Positions 7,442-16,665 of a stretch of DNA of 64,000 bases are shown here, piece after piece. The notes under the pieces are model-generated. The model was not told the origin of the DNA and did not search any database. It saw only the letters and a program-made list of their open reading frames with translations. The position numbers and the translations under genes were made by a program. Each line of letters opens with the position of its first letter. Position 1 is the stretch's first letter. The stretch is from Rhodoblastus sp. 17X3. GTDB taxonomy: Bacteria > Pseudomonadota > Alphaproteobacteria > Rhizobiales > Beijerinckiaceae. The stretch spans positions 1 to 64,000 of the forward strand of contig NZ_JASHHX010000016.1 in assembly GCF_030056575.1 (NCBI RefSeq), read 5' to 3'.

Positions 7442-8065
7442 ATGTCCAACATTCTCGCGATCCACAGCAGCCTTTCGAGCGAAAACTCCATCTCCAACCA
7501 GCTGGTCGACCAGGCCGTCGCCGCCCTTCAGCAGAACGCGCCGCACAGTCAGGTTGTTCTGCGCGATCTCGCCATATCGTCGATCCCGCATCTCGACGCC
7601 GACGCTCTCTCGGGCATTCGCGGCGAGCCGTCCAGCGAGGCGCAGGCGGCGGCGCGAGCGCTTTCGGAAGAGCTGGTGAGCGAACTCAAGGCGGCGGATG
7701 TTCTGGTGATCGGCGCGCCGATGTATAATTTCGGCATTCCGACCTCGCTGAAGGCGTGGTTCGACTATGTCCTGCATCCCGGAATCACGTTCCAATACAG
7801 CTCGGCCGGCCCCAAAGGCCTGCTCACCGGCAAACGCGCCATCGTCGTTCTCAGCCGCGGCGGATTCTTCTCGGACGGTCCGGCCAGGTCGATGGATTCT
7901 CAGGAGCCGCATCTGCGCACCTTGCTCTGGTTCATGGGCATAACGGACGTCACCTTCATTCTTGCCGAGCGCCTCGCTTCGGGCGCGCAGGCTCAGGAAG
8001 CGGCGTTGTCGTCGGCGGCGCGCCAGATTTCGCAGACCGTGGAAAACCTGAAGGCGGCGGCCTGA
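7442..8065 (+). CDS. azoR: FMN-dependent NADH azo/quinone reductase
   Basis: 207-residue flavodoxin-fold reductase of the AzoR family, which transfers two electrons from NADH through FMN to quinones and azo compounds in the cytoplasm. The N-terminal 'ILAIHSSLSSENSISNQL' binds FMN phosphate. 'APMYNFGIPTSLKAWFDYV' (around residues 93-111) is the family signature, and 'VVLSRGGFF' (near 140) contributes to the flavin site. ATG 7442 follows GGAG at 7430; the frame continues upstream but without AzoR-like sequence. Divergent from doxX and followed 37 bases later by a glutathionyl-hydroquinone reductase gene. Confidence 0.88.
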   Translation: MSNILAIHSSLSSENSISNQLVDQAVAALQQNAPHSQVVLRDLAISSIPHLDADALSGIRGEPSSEAQAAARALSEELVSELKAADVLVIGAPMYNFGIPTSLKAWFDYVLHPGITFQYSSAGPKGLLTGKRAIVVLSRGGFFSDGPARSMDSQEPHLRTLLWFMGITDVTFILAERLASGAQAQEAALSSAARQISQTVENLKAAA

Positions 8066-8102
8066 CCGGCCGCGCCAAGGCGCAAAAACAGGGGAGGCTC
8101 AC

Positions 8103-9032
8103 ATGGGAATGCTGGTTGAAGGCGTCTGGCGCGACATCTGGTACGACACCGCCTCGACGGGCGGCCAGTTCCAGCGGCCGGCGACGCAATTCCGCAACGC
8201 TCTTTCGGCTGAGGGGCCCTTCAAGCCCGAAGCCGGGCGCTATCATCTCTATGTGTCCTGGGCCTGCCCCTGGGCGCATCGCACGCTGATCTATCGCAAG
8301 CTCAAGGGGCTCGAACAGGCGATCGGCGTGACCTATGTCGAGCCGCTGATGCTGGAAGACGGCTGGACGATGGCGCAAGGCGCCGACAGCGTCAACGGCG
8401 CGCGTTTTCTCTGGCAGGTCTACGCCAAGGCGGCCCCGCATTATACCGGACGCGTGACGGTTCCGGTCCTGTGGGACCGCGAGCGGAACGCCATAGTCAA
8501 TAATGAATCCGCCGAAATCATCCGCATTCTGGACGCCTGGCCGGGCGCGCGCGGGCCGCTGTTGCGCCCGCCGGAGCTTGCGGCGGAAATCGACGCGCTG
8601 AACGACATGATCTATCCGGCCATCAACAACGGGGTCTATCGCGCCGGCTTCGCCACCAGCCAGGCGGCCTATGATGAGGCCTTCGATCAGCTGTTCGCGG
8701 CGCTCGATGCGCTGGAGCTTCGGTTGAAGGATCGGGCCTTTCTGCTGGGCGAAAAGCCGACCGAGGCCGACTGGCGCCTGTTCACGACGCTGATCCGCTT
8801 CGACGCGGTCTATGTCGGGCATTTCAAATGCAATCGGCGGCGCATCGCCGATTATCCCGAATTATGGGATTACACCCGGGCGCTTTACCAGGCTCCCGGA
8901 ATCGCCGAAACCGTCCGCTTCGATCAGATCAAGACGCATTATTACGGCAGCCATCGGACGATCAACCCCACCGGGATCATCCCCAAAGGCCCTGATCTCG
9001 ACCTTCTGGCGCCCACGCGCCGCACGGCCTGA
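8103..9032 (+). CDS. yqjG: glutathionyl-hydroquinone reductase (xi-class GST)
   Basis: 309-residue member of the ECM4/YqjG xi-class glutathione transferases, which reduce glutathionyl-hydroquinones to hydroquinones. The catalytic Cys is in 'SWACPWAHRTLIYRKLKG' (around residue 53), 'NNESAEIIRIL' near 136 binds the glutathione, and the C-terminal half is the all-helical GST domain ('EADWRLFTTLIRFDAVYVG' near 220). Length is typical. AGGGGAGG precedes the start. Pairing with azoR makes sense: azoR makes hydroquinones, and this enzyme recycles their glutathione adducts. Confidence 0.88.
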   Translation: MGMLVEGVWRDIWYDTASTGGQFQRPATQFRNALSAEGPFKPEAGRYHLYVSWACPWAHRTLIYRKLKGLEQAIGVTYVEPLMLEDGWTMAQGADSVNGARFLWQVYAKAAPHYTGRVTVPVLWDRERNAIVNNESAEIIRILDAWPGARGPLLRPPELAAEIDALNDMIYPAINNGVYRAGFATSQAAYDEAFDQLFAALDALELRLKDRAFLLGEKPTEADWRLFTTLIRFDAVYVGHFKCNRRRIADYPELWDYTRALYQAPGIAETVRFDQIKTHYYGSHRTINPTGIIPKGPDLDLLAPTRRTA

Positions 9033-9040
9033 GGCGCGCC

Positions 9041-9967
9041 TCAACAAAACGCGATCGGCAGATCCTTGTCCCAATAGGGCTCCTTGCCGATCGCTTTCGA
9101 GAGGTGCTCGACGAAGCTGCGCACCTTGAGAACGTCGACGCGCCCGGGCGGCATCACGGCGAACAGGCTCGGCTCGACGGCGCGCCATTCGAGCAGGACC
9201 GGGAGCAGGGCGCCGGACCGCAGCGCTTCATGGGCGATGAAGGTCGGAGCGAGCATGATTCCCAAACCGTCAACCGCCGCCTGCACGAGGACGTCGCCAT
9301 TGTTGCTGTGCAGCCGGCCATTGACGCGAATGTCGGCATTCACGCCTTTCCGCACGAAGCTCCAGACATTCTGGCGCGCCAGATAATCATAGACGAGGCA
9401 ATCGTGCCGGGTCAGATCCTGCGGCTGCTCCGGCTTGCCCCGCTTTTCGAGATAGAACGGCGAGGCGCACACGACCATCCGCGCCGGCGCGAGGCGTCGC
9501 GCCGTCAGGCTGGAATCGCCGAGATTGCGAATGCGGATCGCGACATCATAGCCCTCGTCGACAATATCGACGACGCGGTCGTCGAGCGTGAGTTCGACAT
9601 TGACCTCGGGATGCTGGAGCAGAAAAGCGTCGATGATCGGGCCGAGATGCCGGATGCCGAAGGACATCGGCGCATTGACGCGCAAGGTTCCGCGCGGGAT
9701 CGCCGTCGCCGAGCGGATATCCTGCTCCGCGCTTTCCAGCAGGCCGAACATGGTTTCGGCCGCCGCCAGCAATTTGCGCCCGGCCTCTGTCAGGCTCATC
9801 GACCGCGTCGTGCGGTTGATCAGCTTCACGCCCAGTTCGGCTTCGAGGTCGGCGATGCGCTTGCTCGCCATGGCGCGGGAGATGCCGAGTTTGTCCGAAC
9901 CGCGCGCAAAACTGCTGAGCGTCGCGATGGCGATAAAGGTCCGGAGGGCGTCAAGGTCGCGGATCAT
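9041..9967 (-). CDS. LysR-type regulator of the quinone cluster
   Basis: 308-residue LysR-family regulator. The HTH is in residues 1-60 ('SSFARGSDKLGISRAMASK' includes the recognition helix), followed by an effector domain of the subgroup that carries 'GTLRVNAPMSFGIRHLGP'. The start at 9967 ('MIRDLDALRTF') is preferred; the frame extends upstream to 10075 without LysR similarity. It converges on the GST gene with 8 bases between stops, so it may share a terminator and probably controls the doxX/azoR promoter. The ligand is unknown. Confidence 0.82.
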   Translation of the reverse strand: MIRDLDALRTFIAIATLSSFARGSDKLGISRAMASKRIADLEAELGVKLINRTTRSMSLTEAGRKLLAAAETMFGLLESAEQDIRSATAIPRGTLRVNAPMSFGIRHLGPIIDAFLLQHPEVNVELTLDDRVVDIVDEGYDVAIRIRNLGDSSLTARRLAPARMVVCASPFYLEKRGKPEQPQDLTRHDCLVYDYLARQNVWSFVRKGVNADIRVNGRLHSNNGDVLVQAAVDGLGIMLAPTFIAHEALRSGALLPVLLEWRAVEPSLFAVMPPGRVDVLKVRSFVEHLSKAIGKEPYWDKDLPIAFC

Positions 9968-10233
9968 GCTCGCCTGGCCAACTGTGCGGCGCAACGTCTC
10001 GGAAACCCTGTCGTCTTGATTTCCACTGATTGACCTGTCGCCGGCCCGGCGGTAGGGCGTGCAAGTTAATCCCACCTCGCGTTCGAACTCAACCAGATGC
10101 CGTTCGCCGGCGAACGAATGTGCGCCGAGCCGGGCGACAAAAATCTCGCGTCGATCGTTTTTTCAAGAGTGGAGGCCGGCCTGGAACATTTTTTTGCTGC
10201 CCTCGCCTTTATTGTCCGGCGGGGGCGCGCCTT

Positions 10234-12426
10234 TCAGCTGCGGGTAATCAGAACGCCGCTGGAGCCGTCGGTCCCGAGATGGAATGCTCCGCCGGCCAAT
10301 GTCGAATCCTGGAAATCCAGCGTCGCCAACTGATGGGCGCTGTTCGTGATTTGGAGCAGCCCGCTCGGAGCGCTGTAGTTGAAGATCGCGCCGGCAAGCG
10401 AGAAATTGTGCAGGTCGATGGCGCTGCCGGGGCTGAAATTCTGCAGCAGATCGCCCTTGTAGGCGGCCGTGCCGACGCCCGTTCCGAACAGGGCGGCGTT
10501 GTCGATGACGAGTTCCCCGCTGTTCTGAAAATCGATCCGCGACGCCGAGCCCAGAGACTGCGCAATTTCGAGACTGTCTCCGGAACCCAGCAGGAAGCTC
10601 CCCGTGCTGCCGACGTCGACGGCGACCGACACGTCGAGCGAGCCGTCAATGGCGAGAACGCCATTGTCGATCACAACGGCGATCGAATTGCCCGCGCCAT
10701 GGAGCGTCCAATAGGCGCCGGAATCGTCTTGCAATGATTGGAAGTTCTGGAACTGTGAGGTTCCAAGGCCGGCCAGGTCTCCCCAGCCATTGGTCAGTTC
10801 GAGGGTTCCGCCGCCGCCGCTGACGAGGCCGTTGAACACGGATTGGGGATCGTCAATGACGCAGTTGGCGGCATTATTCGACACGAAATCGATCGCATAG
10901 ATCCCGCCGCTTATGGTCCCGGAATTGGTGACGGTTCCGCTTCCGCCGTTGATGAACACGCCGGCATATCCGCCGGAAATCACGCCGTCGCCCTGATTGA
11001 CGACGCTGCCGCCCTTTTCGAGGTCGACGCCGCCGCCGGACGGCGCGCTCGCGGCGATCACGCCGTCATTGGTGATAGTTCCGGCGCCGCCCCCGACAAA
11101 AACGCCGGCAATCTGAGCGGAGATCGCGCCGCCATAGATGTTATTGACGACGCCGCCGGCGTTCAAACCGATCCCGTCAGCGCCCGTCAGTTGACCGCCG
11201 TTGCTGACGGTCGCCGGAACGCCTGAAGCGAAGACCGCATATCCGACGCCCGCAATTGTTCCGCCGCTGTTATTGGTCACGAGGCCGCCAGCGCCGACGG
11301 TGACGCCCGCGCTGCCGGCTGCGACGGCGGAGATCGCGCCGCTGTTCACGATATTGGCCGAAACATTCGTCAGGTTGACGGCGGTGTTCTGGCCCAGAAT
11401 GGAAGCGCCATAAAGGTTCGTCACGACGCCGCCAGCGCCAAGCTGGACCGCTGTCAGGGCTGTCGCCGATATCAGGCCTTGATTGACGATCGTTCCCGCT
11501 GCGCCGAGGACGAAAATCCCATAGCTGGTTCCCGATATCGCGCCGCCCCATTTGTTGTTGACGCTGCCGCCCAGCTCAAGATCGGCGCCCGCGCCGCCCG
11601 CGGTCGATGTGACGATCAACCCTGAATTGGCGACGCTTCCTCCGTGGCTGAGGCTCACTCCGGCGGTTTGGCCGGTGATCGTCCCGTCCTGCTGGTTGGT
11701 GATGGTTCCTCCGGCGGCGATGAGAACGCCGTATTTCCGACCGGCAAGGTAGCCGTCATTGGCGATCGTCGCGGTCCCCCCGGCTACGAACACGGCGGCC
11801 GCATTCGCGCCGACGAGGCCCTTGATCGAGCCGCCCCAACGGTTGGTGAGGCTGCCTCCCGCCAGAAAGGCGACGCCATCGTCGATTGAGGCTGCAATGC
11901 TGCCGGTGTTGGTCACGGAGCCGGCGCCGCCGGCGTCAAAGAAAACGCCGTCCTCGCCGCCGGCGATCGCGCCGCTGTTGTTGACCGAGCCGCCGGCGGC
12001 GAACCCGACGCCGTAGCCGGTTCCCGAGGCTGTGATCGTTCCGGCGTTAGCGACAGAGCCTGCGGGTCCGTCGACGAAAACACCCGATATGGTCGCCAAG
12101 GGCCCTGAGACGCCCTTGCCGGTTATGCTGCCCCCATATCGGTTGCCGATTGTTCCTCCCGCGCCGAGACGGACGCCGCCACTGCCGGAGATCGCGCCGT
12201 AATTGACGATCGTGGCCTGTCCGAGCAGGAAAACGCCATATCCCGTTGCTGACGATATGGCGCCATAGGAATTCGTGATCGACCAATTGACGCCGGCTCC
12301 GCCATCGATGGCGTCGGCGCCCGGCGCGGTCGCCGCGACGCCGCCGCTAAACGTGATCGTGAGCGGGTTGTCGGTGGGGGCGAGCGTCAAGGTTCCTGAA
12401 AGGAGCGTGGTGATCGTGCGCGACAT
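10234..12426 (-). CDS. beta-helix repeat surface protein
   Basis: 730-residue protein made mostly of about 20 tandem units of 20-26 residues with the pattern G-G-x-(V/I)-x-N-x-G-x-I-x-G-x-x-x-G-(V/I), expected to fold as a right-handed beta-helix. From about unit 7 the units alternate between a long form (N-x-x-G-G-x-I, e.g. 'NKWGGAI') and a short form (N-x-G-x-I, e.g. 'NQGLI'). Residues 570-730 are a different beta-rich tail ending 'GTDGSSGVLITRS'. There is no clear signal peptide and no autotransporter barrel, so secretion by a type I-like or other route is possible but unproven. AGGAGG precedes ATG 12426. Exact function unknown; adhesin or surface-layer roles are guesses. Confidence 0.7.
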   Translation of the reverse strand: MSRTITTLLSGTLTLAPTDNPLTITFSGGVAATAPGADAIDGGAGVNWSITNSYGAISSATGYGVFLLGQATIVNYGAISGSGGVRLGAGGTIGNRYGGSITGKGVSGPLATISGVFVDGPAGSVANAGTITASGTGYGVGFAAGGSVNNSGAIAGGEDGVFFDAGGAGSVTNTGSIAASIDDGVAFLAGGSLTNRWGGSIKGLVGANAAAVFVAGGTATIANDGYLAGRKYGVLIAAGGTITNQQDGTITGQTAGVSLSHGGSVANSGLIVTSTAGGAGADLELGGSVNNKWGGAISGTSYGIFVLGAAGTIVNQGLISATALTAVQLGAGGVVTNLYGASILGQNTAVNLTNVSANIVNSGAISAVAAGSAGVTVGAGGLVTNNSGGTIAGVGYAVFASGVPATVSNGGQLTGADGIGLNAGGVVNNIYGGAISAQIAGVFVGGGAGTITNDGVIAASAPSGGGVDLEKGGSVVNQGDGVISGGYAGVFINGGSGTVTNSGTISGGIYAIDFVSNNAANCVIDDPQSVFNGLVSGGGGTLELTNGWGDLAGLGTSQFQNFQSLQDDSGAYWTLHGAGNSIAVVIDNGVLAIDGSLDVSVAVDVGSTGSFLLGSGDSLEIAQSLGSASRIDFQNSGELVIDNAALFGTGVGTAAYKGDLLQNFSPGSAIDLHNFSLAGAIFNYSAPSGLLQITNSAHQLATLDFQDSTLAGGAFHLGTDGSSGVLITRS

Positions 12427-12627
12427 GGGTAGCCTCCTCGAGCCACGCGGCTTTGGCGGTCGGGCGGTCTTCGGGATCAATCGGTTTGTCCCCGCACGGC
12501 AATCTTCGCGGCGCCGCTTCGGGTCGTCAGATATCTGGAAAGAACGCTCTGAACATACCGCAAAAGTTAACCAGGAACGCGCAACCTTTGGGCGTAAGCC
12601 GTTCGCGACGGCTTCGCGCGCGCTCGA

Positions 12628-15507
12628 TCATCGGCGCCAGGGCGCGATGCCCGGAGACGCGACCATCCAGGGCCTTATGCGGCGGGCGGGAATGGCCAGT
12701 TCGAAGTTCGAATTGGCGAGCGAAAAATTGATGTTGTAGAACGGGTCCGTTTCGAGCGTCCTGCCCCAGGTCCTCTGCATATAAAGGACTTCCCGACGGA
12801 AACGCGCGGCTTTTTCAGGTTGCAGATCAGTCCCCCGGGAAGGCGATTCGTGATGAAAGAGCAGCGCGAACGGCGTCCATGCATTGAGATAGCCCCGCGC
12901 CGCGACCTTCAGCGAGAAATCGACGTCGTTGAACGCGACGGTCAAATCCGCGGCGTTCAGGCCGCCCACTTCTTCATAGACGGCTTTTCGGACCACCAGA
13001 CAGGCGCCCGTCACCGCCGAGACATTGGACGCCAGCTGAAGGCGCCCGAAATAGCCGGCGTCCTTCGCGCCTGATCCTGCATGGAAATGCGCGGCGACGC
13101 CGCCCACGCCCAGCACCACGCCGCCATGCTGCACGCTGCCGTCGGGATAGAGCAGCTTGGCCCCCACGACACCGTATTCAGGGCGCGAGGCCAGCGCCAC
13201 CATTTCGTCGAGCCAGTCGGAATCGATGACGTCGACGTCATTGTTGAGCAGGCCGATCAATTCGCCATGCGCGATGGCGACGGCCTTGTTGTTCATGTCC
13301 GAATAATTGAAGACGCCGCGATAGGGCATGACGCGCACGCGCGGATCCAGTGAAGCCTCCCGCAACAGTTCCCGCGTCTCGGGCTCGTCGCTGTCGTGAT
13401 CGATGACGATGATTTCCAGATTGGGATAGGCCGTCCGGCGCATCAGTCCGTCGAGACAAGGACGCAGCAAGTCGGCCCGGTTGCGGGTCGGCACGATCAG
13501 CGAGACCAGCGGCGCCGGCGTGGGAACCATGCGCCGCACGCGCTCCCATTGCGGCAGGAACGGATGCGGCTCGATAATGGAATCGTCGCCCGTGGCGCGG
13601 AGATGATCGGACTTGGCGCGGCGCGCGGCGTCGACGCAGCGTTGCAGCTGGCTCTCCGAGAAGGACGATTTAACGGTCGAACTGCGCCAGTGATAGAGGA
13701 TCGCCGGGATATGGCGGATCCGGTCGGGCAAGGTTTCGCGCGAAACGCGCAGGGCGAGATCATAGTCCTGGCTTCCCTCCAGCCCCAGGCGCAGGCCGCC
13801 GATATTCTCGACCAGGCTTCGCCGATAGACGCCGAGGTGGCTGACCATGTTGTGGCCGAGGAAAAGCTCGGGATTCCAGTCGGTCTTGAAATAGGGGTCG
13901 TGGCGGCGCCCGTTTTCGTCGACGCGATCCTCGTCGGAATAGATGAGATCGGCGTCCGGCGTCCGGTTCAATTCGACGACGACATGATAGAGCGCATGTT
14001 CGGCCAGCAGGTCGTCATGATCCATCAAGGCGATGAATTCGCCGCTGGCCACCCGGAGCGCGGAATTTGTCGCGGCTGAAATATGCCCGTTCACGTCGCG
14101 CTGCACCAACCTGATCCGGGCGTCGCGGGCGGCGTACTCGGCCAGGATCGCGGAGACATGGGGCGAAGGCGAGGCGTCGTCCGCGATGCACAGCTCCCAA
14201 TGCGGGTAGAGTTGCGCGCGCACAGAGTCCAGCGCCTGCCGCAACAGCGCCGCCGGCGTTTCGTAAACCGGCATGATCACGGAAATCAAAGGCTGGTAGG
14301 TCAGCATTTCCAGGTGAGTCAGGATCCCCTGGCGATCGTCATCGTCGAGCGTGTCACATCGTGCGATCCAGTCCTGATAGGTGGCTTCGTCTTCCGGGGC
14401 GGGGCCCGTCGAGGGCCGGCGCTTTTGCGTCCGCGGACGCGGCATGTTTTCGAAGACGAGCGGCTCGATTCCCTCGAAACGGAACGCCATCGGCCGGCCT
14501 TCATATTTTCCGTAGCGCTCGAAATGAACCAGCGGATCGTAATGCGTTTCGACGACGTCGGGATTCGCTTCGAGATAGCCGGCGGCGGAAAAGACCGGGC
14601 CGGGATCGCGCCCTTCCTTGCGTCCGATCGTCAGGTAATGGACCGCCGGATCGACGCCCTCGCCAATGTCCTCGTATTTCCTCGCATACCAGCCGGGATC
14701 GAAGAAAATCGATTGCTGCAGATAGCGGAGCCGGCGGTGGAAGCGGCTGAACCGCTGGAAAAGTCCGATCCGGGGTTTGTTCGCGCTCAGGGCGGCGTGG
14801 CGCGTCGCCAGCGAGCCGACGGCGTCATGCAGATGGCGGCGCGTCGCGGTCAGTTCCGCCTTCAGGGCTTCGCTGTTTTTCCAGGCCTCGATCCGCGTTG
14901 CGATCAGCTCCGCGTGGACAAGCAGCCGATCGTCCTGCGGGGCGCGCGGGCTCCTTTCCAGCGCGATCGCCCACGGACGCAGGAAAGACGGGTCGAAACA
15001 GGCGACCGGGGCGAAGCCATGTTCCGCGAATGCGCGCAGCCAGTCGATCGGAGCCCGCAGCTTGTCTTGCGCCGGTCCGGCGAGATCGACCGGGGAGGCG
15101 GAAAACAGGACGCGCGTCGTCGCGGCGCAGATGTTGCGGATGGCGACGTCCGCATCGCCCTTGGGCAGATGGGTGAGAACCTCGATGCAGGCGATGAGAT
15201 CGTAAGGACCGGCGATGGGATCGGTCAGCCTTCCCAGTCCGCGAAAGGCGCATTTGGGTTCCGGCGCCTGCGAAATCGCGGGCGCGGCGTCGACGCGAAA
15301 GCCGATCGCGCAGCCGGCGTCGAAAATACGCGGCGACGGCCAGGCCGAAATGACCTTCGCGGCAAGGTCGCTGAACGAGCCCCGATCCGGCTCTGCGCTG
15401 TGGCCGGCCGCCACGTATCCGCAAGCTGAATGATGCGCGTCATCGTGGATGGCGTGATGGATCTGTTGATATTGCTTTGAGGATAAATGCATCATCAGAA
15501 TAACCAT
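12628..15507 (-). CDS. methyltransferase-like / double GT2 glycosyltransferase fusion
   Basis: 959-residue multidomain protein. Residues 60-170 resemble a class I SAM methyltransferase ('RIFDAGCAIG', 'YDLIACIEVLTHLP'). Residues 260-345 hold two 'FDPGWYARKY...VHYLTIGRKEGRDPG'-type motifs common next to polysaccharide glycosyltransferases. Residues 410-650 are a GT2 domain ('ISVIMPVYETP', 'DHDD', 'SDEDRVD'). Residues 680-940 are a second GT2 domain ('VSLIVPTRNRADLLRPCLD', 'NNDVDV'). Such proteins build surface polysaccharide (O-antigen or rhamnan-like) in the cytoplasm. The start is uncertain: ATG 15507, 15495 and 15492 all lack a good ribosome site. Its neighbour is the beta-helix protein, so a shared surface role is possible. 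Confidence 0.8.
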   Translation of the reverse strand: MVILMMHLSSKQYQQIHHAIHDDAHHSACGYVAAGHSAEPDRGSFSDLAAKVISAWPSPRIFDAGCAIGFRVDAAPAISQAPEPKCAFRGLGRLTDPIAGPYDLIACIEVLTHLPKGDADVAIRNICAATTRVLFSASPVDLAGPAQDKLRAPIDWLRAFAEHGFAPVACFDPSFLRPWAIALERSPRAPQDDRLLVHAELIATRIEAWKNSEALKAELTATRRHLHDAVGSLATRHAALSANKPRIGLFQRFSRFHRRLRYLQQSIFFDPGWYARKYEDIGEGVDPAVHYLTIGRKEGRDPGPVFSAAGYLEANPDVVETHYDPLVHFERYGKYEGRPMAFRFEGIEPLVFENMPRPRTQKRRPSTGPAPEDEATYQDWIARCDTLDDDDRQGILTHLEMLTYQPLISVIMPVYETPAALLRQALDSVRAQLYPHWELCIADDASPSPHVSAILAEYAARDARIRLVQRDVNGHISAATNSALRVASGEFIALMDHDDLLAEHALYHVVVELNRTPDADLIYSDEDRVDENGRRHDPYFKTDWNPELFLGHNMVSHLGVYRRSLVENIGGLRLGLEGSQDYDLALRVSRETLPDRIRHIPAILYHWRSSTVKSSFSESQLQRCVDAARRAKSDHLRATGDDSIIEPHPFLPQWERVRRMVPTPAPLVSLIVPTRNRADLLRPCLDGLMRRTAYPNLEIIVIDHDSDEPETRELLREASLDPRVRVMPYRGVFNYSDMNNKAVAIAHGELIGLLNNDVDVIDSDWLDEMVALASRPEYGVVGAKLLYPDGSVQHGGVVLGVGGVAAHFHAGSGAKDAGYFGRLQLASNVSAVTGACLVVRKAVYEEVGGLNAADLTVAFNDVDFSLKVAARGYLNAWTPFALLFHHESPSRGTDLQPEKAARFRREVLYMQRTWGRTLETDPFYNINFSLANSNFELAIPARRIRPWMVASPGIAPWRR

Positions 15508-15703
15508 AGAATATGTTGCGCGCAGGTTCGGCCTAAAGGTGATCTCTATTAGGCCGTCTCAGTTTCATGGCGGCGGCGCCCGATCCGAGCGCGCTGAAAA
15601 CGCGCCGACCCTTTGGCGTTGCAGACGATCTGACTGGGAGCTGGCTTTGACGACATGAGAGCTTCCAATCGGGCGGGGCTGGCCGCATTCCTGATTTTCT
15701 TAT

Positions 15704-15756
15704 ACGTGGGAAAAATACCCACGTCAAATGAATGTGTGATTGATTCCCACGGAATC
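15704..15756. promoter_or_regulatory. two palindromes upstream of the DUF6502 gene
   Basis: ACGTGGG (15704-15710) and CCCACGT (15718-15724) form a perfect inverted repeat around AAAAATA. GATTCC-CAC-GGAATC (15742-15756) is a second perfect inverted repeat ending 18 bases before ATG 15775. Both contain CCCACG. They look like operator sites in the divergent gap between the glycosyltransferase and DUF6502 genes. Confidence 0.5.
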
Positions 15757-15774
15757 GGTCTTTATGATTGCGCC

Positions 15775-16665
15775 ATGTCCGAACCGTCCCCAGGCGCGCC
15801 GGGCGGGCCGCAGTTGCAGGGGCCCGTCGCGCGCCTTCTTCGGCCGCTGGTGCGGCTCCTGATCAAGAGCGGCGTGACCTTCCCGGCGCTGTGCGAACTT
15901 CTGCGCGAGCTTTATGTGAATGTCGCGGAACATGATTTCGCGCTTCCCGACAAAAGCCAGACGGACAGCCGCGTCAGCCTGCTGACGGGGATCCATCGCA
16001 AGGAGGTGCGGCGGCTGCGCGGCGCCGGGGCCCCGGTCAATGTCGTTCCGACGTCTCTTTCCCGCGCCAGCCAGATTCTGGCGCGTTGGCTCGGCGCGGC
16101 CGAATTCACCGATGAAGCGGGCCGGCCCCTGCCGCTGGCGCGCAACGCCCGGGAGGGCGAGGCTTCTTTCGATGAGCTGGTCGCCTCGGTCACGCGTGAC
16201 CTGCGCGCGCGCGCCGTTCTCGACGAATGGCTCGACCGGGGCCTGGTGCGGATCGACGATGAAGATCGCGTCGTCCTGATCGAGCGGGCCTTGCTGCCTG
16301 GCAAGGACGATGAGCAGCTGCTCTATTATTTCGGCCGCAACCTGCATGACCACATGGCCGCGGCCGTCGCCAATGTTTCGGGCGACGGACCGCGCTTTTT
16401 CGAGCGCGCCGTTCATTACGACCAGCTTTCGGCGGCCGCAGTGCAGAAGCTCGAAGCTTTGTCGCGCGACCTTGCGACCCATGCGCTTCTGGCGGCGAAC
16501 CGCGAGGCGCTGGCGATCTGCGATTCCGATCCCGGCGGCCCGCATCGCTGGAATTTCGGGCTTTATATTTTCACGGACGAGAATGAGGCTCCGCCGAGCC
16601 CGCCGAGCCCGCCGAGCCCGCCGAGCCCGCCGAGCCCGCCGAGCAGGCCGGAAGGCAAGACATGA
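15775..16665 (+). CDS. DUF6502 family protein
   Basis: 296-residue soluble protein matching, from memory, the DUF6502 family: 'LLRPLVRLLIKSGVTFPAL' near residue 20, a helix-turn-helix-like 'SLLTGIHRKEVRRLR' near 70, and 'FFERAVHYDQLSAAAVQKL' near 220. The function of this family is unknown; the N-terminal half suggests DNA binding. The start at 15775 excludes 40 upstream codons that include an unrelated hydrophobic stretch. The C-terminus ends in a (Ser-Pro-Pro) repeat encoded by six identical 9-base units. Its stop overlaps the start of the DUF5666 gene (ATGA), so the two are translationally coupled. Confidence 0.7.
   Translation: MSEPSPGAPGGPQLQGPVARLLRPLVRLLIKSGVTFPALCELLRELYVNVAEHDFALPDKSQTDSRVSLLTGIHRKEVRRLRGAGAPVNVVPTSLSRASQILARWLGAAEFTDEAGRPLPLARNAREGEASFDELVASVTRDLRARAVLDEWLDRGLVRIDDEDRVVLIERALLPGKDDEQLLYYFGRNLHDHMAAAVANVSGDGPRFFERAVHYDQLSAAAVQKLEALSRDLATHALLAANREALAICDSDPGGPHRWNFGLYIFTDENEAPPSPPSPPSPPSPPSPPSRPEGKT
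16591..16644 (+). repeat. six perfect copies of a 9-base repeat
   Basis: CCGCCGAGC is repeated six times without a mismatch inside the end of the DUF6502 gene, encoding a Pro-Pro-Ser tract. The unit is a multiple of three, so slippage would change length without shifting the frame. Confidence 0.9.

Noticed and set aside
10030-10233. Possible small genes between the LysR gene and the beta-helix gene
   Set aside because: Frames here are short, have no ribosome site and resemble nothing; the stretch is treated as promoter and trailer sequence.
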